The position numbers were made by a program, and so were the translations under genes. The notes beneath the pieces were generated by a model. That model ran no database searches, was not told where the DNA came from, and saw only the letters and a list, made by a program, of their open reading frames with translations. A DNA stretch of 64,000 bases from Polytrichum commune (taxonomy: Eukaryota; Streptophyta; Polytrichopsida; Polytrichales; Polytrichaceae), in NCBI GenBank assembly GCA_950295325.1, contig OX485807.1, positions 40,392,440 through 40,456,439 on the forward strand, given 5' to 3'. Shown here piece after piece: positions 1-11,258 of the stretch (its first letter is position 1; each line of letters starts with the position of its first letter).

Positions 1-1030
1 CCTTTGCTAGAAACGAAAATTGGCAAAATTGTTAGGGAGCTAGCAAGGGTTGCGACACTCTTGGATCAAAAGGGCAATGAATGAATACCGTTGGATTAAG
101 GGGTTTAGAAGAATGATATGTAAGTGAAGCCAACCATAAATGCTAATTGTTAGATTTAGGTACAACCAGATCTACGGGCGGTAGGCCATGTGGTTAAAAA
201 ATGGTGTTTGCGAAGGTTTGCGCTGGCCTTATTCTTACTATCTTTTTTCGGTTATGACACACTCTCTTTCTCCATCTCCATATAGTTAGCAATGGTCTTC
301 GTAACGTTTCATTTTGTAGAATGATAGTAAAATTAATGTTGAATAAAATAGTTTATAAATTCTATTAATGTTGATTAAAAGAGTTTGTAAATCATGTTGA
401 GGAATTGTTCTATGGATTTGTAGATGTTGGAATAAACTATTGTATAGATATGTGGTTACTAAAGTGAAGGCCACAATTGTTTGCCATTCAGGTTCCTCTG
501 ATTGTATTACTACTAATTGTAGTGATTTTGGTTGTAGTGTTGTTGGTTGCGGCGTTTGAGACTTAGAAACATGAGGTAGAAATATAGGTAGTGGTTAGAG
601 ATAGAATTAGTAGTTGGTGATGAAGTTAGTGGCTAAAGCTCTAGCTTTAGTCTTGATTGGAGTATTGGCTTGGAGGGTGGCAAAATGACATTCATCCAAA
701 TAACATTCTTTAAAAGGATGGTTTAATTCTCAATCCTTCCACTTCTCAACCAATCCAACCAAGGGTGGCTGGAGTAAAAATTGGTGGAAGTTAGGTACCT
801 AGAGCTAACCCCCACATTACGGTAGCAGATACTATGTATGATGGTTGAATTTTAGATGAAGTGAGAATGATTTAGGTTGGATGAAGATTTGTTTTCTAAG
901 GGATGAAATGGTGGACTTAAGATGGTTGCATGGATGAATAATGGTTGGATGAATGTGATGAAGTTGGATGATTGTAGGAGATAGAAGGTCATTGCTTAAA
1001 GGCACTAGAGTAGTCAATCCATCCGGCCAA
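1..1030. other. Unassigned AT-rich and GT-rich sequence
   Basis: No gene is recognised. From about 480 to 1000 the + strand is markedly G+T rich (many tgg, gtt and ttg triplets), a strand bias that returns at 14740-15720 and 58800-59180. The open frames here are short and resemble no family I know. Confidence 0.4.
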
Positions 1031-1126
1031 TCTTGTGGGTTGCTATTTTGATTGAAATAGCAATTGCCAGCACATAGTGTTTCTTATATAGCTTTATTAG
1101 AGATAATTTCAATTATTATTTGAGAG

Positions 1127-1954
1127 CAGGGTTGTCTATTGTGTCGTGATGGAGGCTAATCCCGACATAATGTCGTGGCGTCACGACACGTATCTGTCAC
1201 GACATTATGCTGGATGCTGTCTTTATCCTGACGAACTTGAATTTTACCGTATTTTTTTTGTGTAATTACATTACCCCAATCAGGACACGTAGGATTTACG
1301 ATGTCCACGTATGGTGCCATGTCAGCAAAGTAGAGGTAAAGTAGGAAAAAAATTACTAGCGCCCGTCCCCCCCCCCCCGTTCCCCCCGCTCCCTATGTTC
1401 CCCTCCCCCATCCGGCACCCCATCCGGCCCTCATCCGGCCTCCATCCGCCCCCCCCCACCCATCCGAACCCTCCCCCCTATCCGACCCGCCCCACCCCCC
1501 CCCCCATCCGAACCCGGCCCCCCTCCCCCCCCAATCCGAACCCCAATCTGGCCCCCATCCATACCCCATCCGGCCTCCATCCGGTACCCCATCCGGCCCC
1601 CATCCGGCGTTCCCCCCGTCCGCATCCGTTCCCGCCCCCGTTCCCGTCCCCGTCCGCTCCGTTCCCCTCCCCCCCACACCCTCATTTGTCATATTTTACT
1701 ACTTTGATTTAAACAGAATGATAAACACAAAGGCAAAATGATTTACATGGCAAGGGAAATATGCACATCCACGTTGGATTTTTCTGCCACATTGGATGCC
1801 ACCTTGGCAAGAAGGTAAGTATTTTACCCACCCTACTAGCTTCCCCCTAGTATGACCCTACGTGGACCCTATTATGTCGTGACGGAGGGGTCCGCCCCGA
1901 CACGACACGTCATGACGTCATGACGGTGGCAGGACGTCGCGATAGACAACCCTG
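1127..1954. mobile_element. Non-autonomous hAT-like element with 8-bp target duplication
   Basis: The ends are inverted: CAGGGTTGTCTATTG at the left and, on the opposite strand, CAGGGTTGTCTATCG at the right. Both flanks carry the identical 8-mer TTTGAGAG (1119-1126 and 1955-1962). CAGGG-type termini plus an 8-bp target duplication are diagnostic of the hAT superfamily. The 828-bp body has no transposase. It holds CpG-rich subterminal motifs such as GTCGTGA near both ends (1143-1205 and 1876-1942) and a long C-rich tract. The perfect target duplication suggests the insertion is younger than the LINE copy it interrupts. Confidence 0.85.
1366..1690. repeat. C-rich degenerate repeat (CCCATCCGG-type units) inside the hAT-like element
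   Basis: About 325 bases of nearly purine-free + strand built from varied copies of CCATCCGGCCCC. The minus strand is therefore a run of G3 to G13 tracts, many closely spaced, which is a dense G-quadruplex-forming pattern. The open frames on both strands here (Pro-rich one way, Gly-rich the other) are products of composition and are not genes. Confidence 0.85.
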
Positions 1955-2175
1955 TTTGAGAGTATAATATTATGGAGTCTCAAGTCTTCCTTTCAATTGA
2001 ACCATCAAGTTGATATTAGCCTCCAACTCACGGAGGCTACCGCACTCTGCCACTGTAGGACATTAGTTGGTTTGATAATATATCAATGTACTTTTAGCTT
2101 ATAAGCCTTCTAGCTTCCCGGACTTTAAAATCGATTTCATTTCATTCCCATTTAATGAGCTCAAGAATCTTCACT

Positions 2176-2930
2176 TTAATTATCTATAGGATGTTCATAC
2201 CAACTCCAAAATTCATGAAGTAAATGGCTATGGAAACGATTTGGAATTGGAAATCATGATTTATCTCACACTAATTATTTATCACATCTTACAAATATTC
2301 GTTAATTGGAGACTTTTTCATGATTTGGAGACTAATCAAGGACTTCAAGTCTAATATCGTGTTTAGTGCATGTTTTGATTATGATATAGATACTTATTAT
2401 ATTTAAAAATATATATACTCCTCATGCATGAATATGTAGAAAGTTCATTACCAATGTTCCCCACGTTCACAATATTGCATCCCAAACTATGAGGTAAGTT
2501 TATTTGGAGACTTTCCAAAGTCTCCAATTAGCGAATATAGTGATAAGAAGTGGATGCATAGCTAAATGTATCCATTTAAGGCCTATTTAACTTAATCAAG
2601 AGGGGTTCAATGAAGATCTGACCATGTTAAGATGTACGACTATGGATTTGAAAAGTTATCTATTCGTTACATTCTATAAGGACTCATGTTTGAAGCAATT
2701 AAATTAATGGTTAAGATTACCAGTTATTGATCAAATATGATGACCATTTTCATAAATTTATTGTGTCTTGATTATAAACCAATTACATATAGTTCAAAAT
2801 TAATTCATGATATATGTTTGAACAAGTGTCACAGATTGTGGAAAAATGGTGATATGTGACATAATTTGGGTACATCTTATTGTGGTTGGACCCGGAGCTA
2901 AGTGCTAAAAACCAACACCCTAAATTGTAC
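2176..2930. other. Unassigned AT-rich intergenic sequence
   Basis: No coding frame, RNA gene or terminal repeat could be supported here. Confidence 0.4.
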
Positions 2931-2984
2931 AATATAAGTGCAGATTGATGTCGAGAATGTCCACCACCTTAACATTAGGCTCCT

Positions 2985-3330
2985 ACTATGTTGGGTTTAG
3001 GTCATCTACTAATAAAATTTTGAACCCTTTAAATAACTTTAGCACACAAAATTCAAATAAGACATACTTTGGTGTTCTGGAATCCCCTTTCAATCGCTAG
3101 TGACAAATTTCTTCACTAATATGTGCAATTAAGTTGCCTCTTTACCCATAAATCTGCCTTGATTCAAAACCAAATCATAAACTTATTACTCCATTTAGTC
3201 ATTTGTTTAGTGACCACAATAGAGAAATAAAAACAATATCTTGTTACTATGGTTGTAAATACTCAAAATGAAGTGATCTGCTAATAAATTAATGTGGGGC
3301 AAACTAATCGTACACATCAATGTAGAACTT
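2985..3330 (+). repeat. Dispersed repeat family A, copy 1
   Basis: This stretch aligns, with many substitutions and small indels, to 4650-5010. Shared blocks in the same order include AAATAAGACAT, TTTGGTGT, ATATGTGCA followed by TTGCCTC, AACCAAATCATAAA, ACCACA, and TAATGTGGGG or TCATGTGGGG followed by CACATCAATGTAGA. I see no transposase and no clear ends, so the class is unknown. Confidence 0.6.
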
Positions 3331-4630
3331 TCTCATTCTAGTAGTAGTTTAAACACTCAATTGACGGTTTTAACTCCATCTACCTTAATTATGACATGTG
3401 CAATATTGTGGCATTAACTTACACTGTTGGCTTTAGGTCATCTTCCAATAAAGCTTGAGCCGTTGTCGTAATGTAAATGCGTACACTATATAGATGTGTA
3501 CTTATTTTGTGTTGCATTGTGATTCTTTGATTTGGAGGAAAGTAAAAGGGAATAGAAATATATTACCTTTTTGTTTACTCATAGTTTATTCTTAGTGACT
3601 TTTAGTTTATCCTTTTAATTTTAATTTTTTTAACTTTTAGTTTACTCTTAGCTTATCTCTTTTAGTCTTACTTCTAGTTTTATCCTTAGTTTATTTTTAG
3701 ACCAATGGATAATTAGAAGCCATGTGATGCGGATAAGAGGAGGATTTTTGGGCTTATCTCACATGTGTGGTTGGAGAGAAGACTCAGAGGGAGAGAAGAG
3801 GTTGGAAAGAGGAGAGTTTTTTTGTTGTTGTTGGAAGCTCATGGTGTGTGAGTGGATTTGACGAGAATCTTGAAATTAAAAAAATGCAGGAGTTGCGTTT
3901 CATGGTGTTGTTTTCTCGAGAGTGATCACTTGCTTGAATAGAAGTTAGCAAAAAAAAAAACAAAAGTTGTGCTAGTTTGAGTGGAGGGAGGTTTGTTGGC
4001 TCTTGCAAAGAAGAGTTGACTCAGACTTCGACTGACCATAGAAGACAGACAAGTCTTTTGTTTGCAACAAACCTTTGAGGAAGTGTATCACTTATCGTTA
4101 GTTTTTTTTTGTAAAGATATGATTCGATCAATTTGGTGTGCATGTGAAGATTTGAAGACTTGAAGAATTTCCTAGATTCAAGTGTATTGTGGCTTGTGGT
4201 TCGTTGTCATTTTTTTTTGTGATTCCCAGTCGGATTTGGAGGCTAGTTGTACTTGATTTTTTTTTGCATCATAAAATTGTTGCGGGTTTTTGTGGGAAAC
4301 CATAAGAGCCTCATTTCGTGTTTGTGACAACAAAGTGGGATTGATGACCCACAAGGGGGATTATATTCTGTTGTTTCCATTGGTGAGGCGCGATTGCTGG
4401 TCACCGTGGGTTTGAAAGTTTAGGAGCCAATCTGTCAGATGTCAACTCGTGTTCTAACGTCCCGTTTTACCCGTCCGAGGCCTGTGTTTTCTTATCACCC
4501 TACCCTTACCCTTAACCCGTTTAGAGCCGCAACAGGATAGGCCAACGTGAAAGAATTTAAAGTTTTGAAGAAACTGAAGACTGAGACTTTTGAAGACAAG
4601 AAGATTTGACGGTCCGGCAAGCAAATCTAG
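3331..4630. other. Unassigned intergenic sequence with T-rich tandem words
   Basis: At 3585-3700 the words TTAGTTTA and CTTTTAG recur in a loose tandem. The rest (3700-4630) has higher complexity but no frame that resembles a known protein. Confidence 0.35.
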
Positions 4631-4649
4631 TTGCAGCCAAAAGCCCAGT

Positions 4650-5010
4650 GCTTTCCCAAAGCGGACCCCTCTCTACCCGACACCGTTAAAACTTTTGCAT
4701 GCGGAATCCAAATAAGACATCCTTTGGTGTGTTCGAATCCCATTAGTCTAATCCCTCTTTCAAGTGCTAATGAGAACCATGTACATCAATATGTGCACTT
4801 AGGTTGCCTTCGCGAATAGGCTGCCTCTTGACTCATGCAAGTAACCAAATCATAAAACTTATCACTTTGTTTGTTTGTTCGTTTGACGACCACATAGTAA
4901 ATGTTGTTTTTGTTACTGTGCTACAATAAATATATTAAAAAAAACGTAATCATGTTGATAAATTCATGTGGGGTAACCTAATTGCACATATCAATGTAGA
5001 TCTTTATCAA
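4650..5010 (+). repeat. Dispersed repeat family A, copy 2
   Basis: Direct-orientation partner of 2985-3330, about 1.7 kb downstream, with the same block order. It is less AT-rich at its 5' part (for example GCATGCGGAATCC), so it may be the better-preserved copy. Confidence 0.6.
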
Positions 5011-5039
5011 TATATGCAACAACACACCACACTAAAAAG

Positions 5040-5480
5040 TTTTAATGTTGTGGGCCAAAATTATTATCTAGAGCTCACATTAATTTTCATGATGGGAATT
5101 AATGTAGGCCACATAAATTTTCAACCCATGCTAAATTTCAAGTAGAAAATTAAGGTGGGCCACATTACTTGTCTTTCTAGGAAATGAATGCGGGTGATTA
5201 TTTTCTTTTGTGCTACTTTTGTCCTAAAGCCGATATTGAATGTGTTGGTTGGAAGTAAGACTTCATGAAGACTTTGGCGAAAACCTGGGGTCTTGGACCC
5301 ACATTATTTCCACATCAACACTTGAAAATTAGTGTGGTGCACATTAATTATCTCCATCCTAATTTTCCACCTACAATAATAGGACTACATTGATTATCCA
5401 TTTAGTTAGGGTGGGCTAACATTGTATGTGGAAAATGAGTGTAGGTGATATTACATTTCTTTAGGCTATGAATTTAGTGT
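5040..5480 (+). repeat. Dispersed repeat family B, copy 1
   Basis: Matches 23690-23990 in the same orientation. Shared blocks include AATTTTCAACCCA, AGGAAATG followed by TGTGGGTGATTATTTT-like sequence, TACTTTTGTCCTA, CTTCATGAAGACT and ACCTGGGGTCTTGGA. No coding capacity is seen. The repeated GTGGGCCACA-like words suggest a non-autonomous transposon, but its ends were not resolved. Confidence 0.6.
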
Positions 5481-5499
5481 CACTAGAAGATATAGGGTT

Positions 5500-6770
5500 T
5501 TGGGAGCCCAAAGTGTCAGCATGCCGGAAACTTTCAACGCAATTAGCTCCCTTTAATCTCTTAATGTTAGGTTATGCCTCAGGATTGGGTGGTGCAGATT
5601 GAAAAGAAGAAGAAGTAGCCTCTTCCGAGCTCACCAAAACAAATTATGCACTCTATAAACACCTCAGAACATGCACTGATTTTCTTGAAAAGTAAGACAA
5701 ACGAGTGTGTATCAACGAATTTAGCATCACTCAGTAACCAGTGCAGGTTTCTCAAATGTTGAGATGTTGAAATGGCGATGTTATGTATGGAAACGTGGAT
5801 TACCGTGTTCGGTGTATGGAGATTCTAGTGAACGAGTAAGCGGTTGGACAACTTTCCACTTTGAAAAACTGTAGCATTTTTTGTATAGGGCAAAATAATA
5901 TGAAACAACTTGCATTCTTCATGAATCCTTCTCGTCTATCTTGGAAAATTATCTCATGATTGTCAGACCAGATCTTCGATGCGAATCACCTTCTCTTCAT
6001 GGGTTATGGTATTTCTACCTTAGTTAGTGCACTGATTCAATCCAGTTACAGTGTTATACACACACACACACACCAGACACACCGGAGTTGCTTGAGTGAC
6101 GGTTTTAGCACCACGATTCGACGCTTGATTGTGGCAGCAGGTGGCCAGTGGTGGTTGGAGGAGGGTGCCCTAGCTAGCTGAGCGAGGGCAGGGCAGGTCA
6201 CGGCGGAGTGAAGACAACACCTGGAGAGGAATATTGTACTGATGGTTGACAACACTGCAGCAACTGCAGCAGCAGCAGCAGTGAGCCCTGTGAGCTGGTT
6301 TGCATGTTACAAAGGCTCCCCTGCATGCCTTTGCCTTTGCCTGCAGCTAGCGGCGACGTTAATGGATACGTCAAGGCTCGTGACATCATCATCATCATCC
6401 CAATCTGTGCAATCTTGGGCCGGAACACACAAGCTGCGCTTCAATCAAGTCCCATCGCTCGGCAGTAAGCAGTGCATTTCATCACCTATCACCACTGCCT
6501 GCATGCGTTCCAAGACACTTTGGAGTTGTGAGGGCCAGGGGGACAAGGGTTGCAGCTGGGAAGCCTAGCTGCTGTTGCTGCTGCTGCTGGGAGCTGGGAA
6601 AAAGCAAGGAACCAAGAGCCCAAAAGGGGGGAGAATATTCGGGAGCCAAAGACTGTCCATGATTGCCAAAGCAACCAGAGAGAAAGAGAAGGGGGTAAAA
6701 AGAGACGCGGTGTCGCCTATCTCCGTCTCACCCAGACCAAAGACTAGTATATACAGTTTTTATTAGCTTT
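5500..6770. other. Relatively GC-rich island, unassigned; possible gene remnant
   Basis: From about 6080 to 6730 the sequence is richer in GC than its surroundings and contains CAG/CTG runs (6253-6282 and 6570-6592). An ATG at 6242 opens a 108-codon + strand frame ending at 6568 that begins MVDNTAATAAAAAVSP and is Ser/Ala-rich after that. I recognise no domain. The region resembles a plant 5' leader or decayed first exon more than a finished gene. A short (CA)n run lies at 6058-6072. Confidence 0.3.
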
Positions 6771-6771
6771 T

Positions 6772-7012
6772 GTTACCCTGAAAGTTGTATACTTACGTTC
6801 ACGAACATTACCCTGGAGGTTGTATACTTGAACAAAAAAGGAGGCCCGACAAAGGGCCGAATGTGCCGTCTAGAACAATACCTTATCTTTATTTGGAATC
6901 AGAATGACGAAGCCATATCTTTTTACGGGACCAGGCCGCTAAAATACCAATGATATACAGTCTCATTTTGTAGGTTCAGGAACATTACCCTGGAGGTTGT
7001 ATACTTAGGTTT
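6772..7012 (+). repeat. Three copies of a short motif, TACCCTGGAGGTTGTATACTT
   Basis: Near-identical motifs occur at about 6774 (with GAAAG in place of GGAGG), 6808 and 6990. Each is adjacent to a GTTCACGAACAT or GTTCAGGAACAT-like word. The first two are in tandem at about 35 bp and the third is 180 bp away. Function is unknown. Confidence 0.7.
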
Positions 7013-7563
7013 AGGAACTCTGAGCCTGAGTCCCAGCTCCCTGGCTGAGGAAGAAGGCTAAAGCGAGAGGTTAAGGGCCACTTCATACATGATGGGAGGG
7101 CTGTGACTGTGTAATGGTGAGGGCCCTTGATTCTCATCCAAAGGCCGTACCGTGGGTGTTGGGATAGTCATTTTGTGTAGTCACGGGCCCTCAAGCATAG
7201 TGTGAAGTGAGAATGGACTCACTAGAGGGACCGTTGTATATTTTATTGGTGGAAAAAGAGGGGCAATCCTACTTCACTCGTTGTATATCTTCGTTCTCTC
7301 TCTTTCGCTTTGTTTTTGAGTTTTATATTGGTGAGGAAGTAAAGAAGAGCACGATTGTTCCATTGGCTTTATGTCGGTGTTTGCACATGATTGTGTAACA
7401 TGTGCTTGATATGCAAGCGTTGGCACTCAATGGAAATTGGGAGAATGCCTTGATTTTAGCATTGGCTTTGAAAGTATGAACATGAGCAATCGTAGTGTGT
7501 GGGCATTTTAGAGAAATGTAGGGTTCACCAACCGATTATTATTGAGTTTTTTTTACAAGAAAA

Positions 7564-8438
7564 ATGTTCAAGCAAAGAATTCGTGTATCTCATAATACAT
7601 TCAAGTTTCTTTATGAGAGGTTAGGTCCGTATTTGCAAGGGAAGAATACACGTATGAAAAAGACAAGTTTCAACTGAGAGTAGAGTTGCAATGTCATTAC
7701 AAAGGCTTGGACCTGGAAAATCGTTGTGTGCCGTAGGAGAGGTATGTGGGTGGCTAGAAGTACAATTTAAAAAATTATTGTAGATTGATAAGAATTCATT
7801 TACAACACACTTTCATGCAATTTCCAAATCCAACTTGATTTAGGGTTCTAGTATAACTTGTATAAGAACTTGAGGGACATCATAAAATCCCTCGTATTAT
7901 CGGAGCAATTGATGGATCTCATATTCAAATTCTTGCACTTGTAATTGGAAGAGAAGATTGTTATTGTCGAAAGTCATTTTACTTGGCTTAATTGCAATGT
8001 ATTATTGACACAAAATATGTATTTTGGAATTACAAAAATCTGATAGACAAAAAAATGTATGACTAGACATTATTTCAACTAACTAAAGTAAAAAAAACAT
8101 TACATAAAAGATGAATTCTTATCTTATAAGCTGATCATAGATTGTACATATCTAGTGCGGCCACGGATTTACAACGCATTTGAAGGTTGTGTAGAAGGTT
8201 TAGAAGGTTATAAAACCAATTATGATTTTAATCAAAGTTCTACTCGCATATGTATAAAACGTGCCTTGGGGATTGTAAAAGAGGGTGGAGAATTATTATG
8301 AGATTGGTTTTTGTTCCTTTAAAAAATATGAATGATATAGTATTTACATGTATTGTACTACATTATCTATGTAAAGTTAGTAAAGAGAAATTTGATAGAG
8401 AAAAAATAGAAAAAATTGCAAAAAAAAGGAGAGAATAA
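7564..8438 (+). pseudogene. Decayed PIF/Harbinger-type transposase
   Basis: PIF/Harbinger transposases cut and paste DNA with a DDE nuclease. Pieces of one are readable in order over several frames: RVSHNTFKFLYERLGPYLQ (7576-7640), RVAMSLQRLGPGKSLCAVGE (7680-7742), LEGHHKIPRIIGAIDGSHIQ (7870-7930), YCRKSFYLA then IIDTKYVFWN (7960-8035), and GWRIIMRLVFVPLKN followed by NDIVFTCIVLHYLC (8287-8370). The GAIDGSH block holds the family's first catalytic Asp. The VEHAFGRLKGRWRI block of intact members is degraded here to TCLGDCKRGWRI, so the catalytic Glu is not visible. Frameshifts and in-frame stops between blocks show the copy is dead. Terminal repeats were not found. Confidence 0.85.
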
Positions 8439-8449
8439 GTCGTTGTGAG

Positions 8450-10090
8450 AAGAATAAAAAGTAAGGGCTGAAATGACAGCTATAGGCAAAATAAGAGGTA
8501 TCATTAGTATTGAAAATATTCTAGAGACATGTAAGGAAATTAACAAAGCGATAAAAATATTTTGATGAGAAGAAGTGAAAAAGGTGAAGATTTATTTCTC
8601 AAGGCCACAAAAATGCATGAAGCAATAGCTAGATCATTATGGCAACTGAAGCTTAAAAAAAATCAAACATTGAATTTAGGATTTAAGTATTGATTCTAAT
8701 ATGAATAAGTGACTAACTACAATTTCTATACTAATGCTATCATATGAGCATCCATATTCTTGAATAAATTTATTATAAAAAATTAGAAAAATACTATTCA
8801 TTATGTGTTCCAAACATTCTTATGTCTTGTTTAATTTTCTTTATTTATTTTTGTGTTTTGTAGTTTCTGCAGGTTAACTCCCCACATGTGAATTTTGCTG
8901 TGTATCTTGAGTACCTTATTGCTCATCATTCTTTTAAACACTTGCTGACATTCAATTGACCACACTTGTATGTTGTTAATTCTAGAGATCTATCTACTTA
9001 TAATATTGATGTTCACGTCTTTCATATCTTCAAATTTTATTTGAAAATTTATGAATTTTTTACTTAATTAGAATTATCTTATATTTCTTCTTCCAAGCTA
9101 GCCAAGTCTTTCCGAAATTACTCAAACTTAAAATTATATGAGCATGAAGCTTAATCCAAACATTGAATCATGCCTAGATAAAACAGTGAAAATAAAATTA
9201 GACTAATATTGGACAAAAAATAATATGTTTATAACTCTACCAACTTAATAGAAAATACTTGGTGTTTTAAGTCGTTATAAAGTTGTTGGCCTAGAGCCGT
9301 GATGTTACGAGTTTGTGTTCCCACTTGTGCACGGAGCATTAAGTGTATAATGGCCCAATTTGAATATGACCTTATGTATTTTTTTACATTTATATCTCAA
9401 CAAACTATTTTATGTTTTTTTTGCTGTGTTTTACAAAAAAAAATCATTTTATTGTGGATCGCAATGAGGGTTTCAATATCATAATCTCGACATCTATTAT
9501 AAACCTCATCTTTATTAAATTGTCCAATTCAATTGCCTCACTCTCTGTCTTTTTTTTGGGTGCTCCTTTCAGTTTTGAAATTAATGCTCTACCTTTTTTC
9601 TTCTTAACATGGTTTTTTTTGTAACTAATTTTTTCCATCTTTTCTCCCATGGTCACATCTCTACTACATTTGACATTTAGTAGCATTTGCAATGTAATTA
9701 TTTTTAATTTTGTATTATGAAACAATTGTAAATTGTATAAATTCCTACTTGGCAATGAGGGTCCATGCAATCCAAATTATGGTTGATTCCATATCATCCA
9801 AGGAGAATTTTGGTTCCATTGTTGGGTTTTGAAACCACTACTATCTTACCAGAGACTTGCCATTGAGGACTAACACATATTAAAATTTTATCAGTACAAA
9901 AATTATCTACTAAAAGGTACACACATACTAGCAAGTTCCAAAAACTCGGAGTTGTGTCAGTTGAGAGAGATGACCCTCTGTCATGTCTTTAATTATATGT
10001 CTTAGAAAAGATAGTGTCGGACAAAAATATTAGAATAACCCTAGCAACCAATGACAACTGCTTGGCTATTATGAACTACTGGAATTTGTG
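8450..10090. other. Unassigned AT-rich sequence downstream of the Harbinger remnant
   Basis: Possibly the 3' part of the decayed element. Open frames at 9299-9624 are hydrophobic and T-rich, and I do not think they encode a protein. Confidence 0.35.
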
Positions 10091-10104
10091 TCAAACCTAC
10101 CTCT

Positions 10105-10296
10105 TCGATTGGGCCTGATGCAAATTCCGATAAACCATAAGACCTTATCCATAGTCTTGCATGTAGAACTCCATGTAGACTTTTTGTCCACGGAATTTTG
10201 TTCTTTGGGCCTTCAGCATCTAATGTGAAGTGAACTTGAACGGTCTCCGGCTTGTGGTCATGGGCCTCCAGCCGTGTGTGCGAAGTGGCCCTAAGC
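10105..10296. mobile_element. Possible small inverted-repeat element (GGGCC...TTCACAC family)
   Basis: The right edge, read on the minus strand, is TTAGGGCCACTTCGCACACA followed by CGGCTGGAGGCCCATGACC. It matches the minus-strand reading of the right edge of the element at 41869-42019 (TTAGGGCCGCTTCACACAC, then GAGCCGTGACC). A weaker GGGCCTGATGC at the left may be the other end. No target duplication is clear. Confidence 0.4.
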
Positions 10297-10889
10297 TTGT
10301 GAAGCACGTGAGAGAGTAGCAAAGAGGAGCAATGGAGATGGTGGGCTCCATGAGGTAGTAGTACTGCAGACAGGCAGACCGAAGCCGTAACAATCTCAGT
10401 CTACTCGAATGTCTCCTGCAAGCGGAGAAACAGGACGCGGGCCACGGGCATTACTATGACGACAAGCCCGGCTCTAGATCTCTCCTGCAGAAATATTGCT
10501 AATTGCCTTCAGAATCGTTGTCCACGAGATCTACAACAGGAGGCAGCTAGTTCTCCTTCGCCTTGGGGGTCGGTTGCACCTAGTACTTAATTAGTGTGCA
10601 GGCACTCCCTTCGTCTTTTTTGGTGTTGGGGTTTGTACAAAATGCTTCCCGGGCGCAGGTGATGATGCGTGCGAATGGCAAGGTCGGGTACTTCGGAGAT
10701 TGCCAGCCGTGATCGCCTCCTGTGGGAAGCTGGGGAAAGAATATCCATTTTGGATTCTCTAATTTGTGTGGATGCAGGTTATGCTTGAAGTCGTGTAAGC
10801 ATCAAACTTCTGCAAGCCGAACCTTTGCAGCCTGATGATCGTGGTAGTTAGTTATAACCTTTCACTTTCCTTACAGATGCCAGTGCAGT

Positions 10890-10891
<2 letters not shown>

Positions 10892-10920
<29 letters not shown>
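10892..10920. repeat. (AC)n microsatellite
   Basis: An uninterrupted AC dinucleotide run of about 29 bases just upstream of the TATA-like box of the bHLH gene. Confidence 0.95.
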
Positions 10921-10925
<5 letters not shown>

Positions 10926-10935
10926 ATATACATTT

Positions 10936-10945
10936 CTATATATAG
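10936..10945 (+). promoter_or_regulatory. Putative TATA box of the bHLH gene
   Basis: CTATATATAG lies about 315 bases upstream of the first plausible start codon at 11259, in a GC-richer, non-repetitive region. Transcription would start near 10970. This is a motif match only. Confidence 0.45.
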
Positions 10946-11057
10946 GCGTAGTAAGTTGACACGAGGATTAAGATGTTGTCAATGGTTACGGCTTCAAGTT
11001 TTGTTCTGTATGTTTCGGGTTCAGTACTCACCTGTTAGAGTTCTCTGTGTCCTGTAG

Positions 11058-11117
11058 ATGATGTCAAATGAGCACAGTTTTGTGCAATCTCTTGGAGGTT
11101 CAAGAGCATCTGCCTAG
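11058..11117 (+). promoter_or_regulatory. Upstream ORF in the predicted bHLH leader
   Basis: ATGATG opens a 19-codon frame (begins MMSNEHSFVQSL) ending in TAG at 11115-11117, upstream of both candidate start codons. If transcription starts at the TATA-like box, this uORF lies in the 5' leader and could lower translation of the main frame. Its role is inference. Confidence 0.35.
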
Positions 11118-11258
11118 ACTGCTGGAATATCCTTCTGTCGTCAGGCTATCACCATCCAATCTAAAGATTAACCTTTTTGGGCCCACAATTGGTTGGAGCT
11201 CCTAACGCATCACCAACAGAGGTCCTGAAGAACCGAGTCCCGGGCACACCAGCACTCG

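Larger units (their letters stand above)
1031..2175 (+). mobile_element. Decayed LINE 3' end (zinc-knuckle and C-terminal tail), split by a hAT-like insertion
   Basis: Removing the hAT-like insert at 1127-1954 and one copy of its target duplication rejoins a frame. The frame reads IRDNFNYYLR and, after a frameshift, SLKSSFQLNHQVDISL then TEAT at about 1974-2040. The same tail occurs at 13637-13700 (FKSFFQLNHEL) and on the minus strand near 23040-23090 (LKSFFQVDHQVDISL), so this is a third copy of one family. A remnant of the CxxC...HxxxxC knuckle (ENEAHF in the other copies) lies at about 1037-1100 with frameshifts and stops. Non-LTR retrotransposon ORF2 proteins end in such a zinc-binding region. 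The copy is dead. Confidence 0.6.

Noticed and set aside
1311-1712. Pro-rich + strand frame and Gly-rich minus frames
   Set aside because: They are the translation of a C-rich repeat inside a hAT-like element, with no stops because of composition.
6242-6568. 108-codon frame in the GC-rich island as a gene
   Set aside because: It has an ATG but no recognised domain, no splice support and alanine runs due to CAG repeats; kept only as unassigned sequence.
7115-7200. Inverted GAGGGCCC...GGGCCCTC as a separate small transposon
   Set aside because: The matching arms are only about 9 bases and no target duplication is visible.
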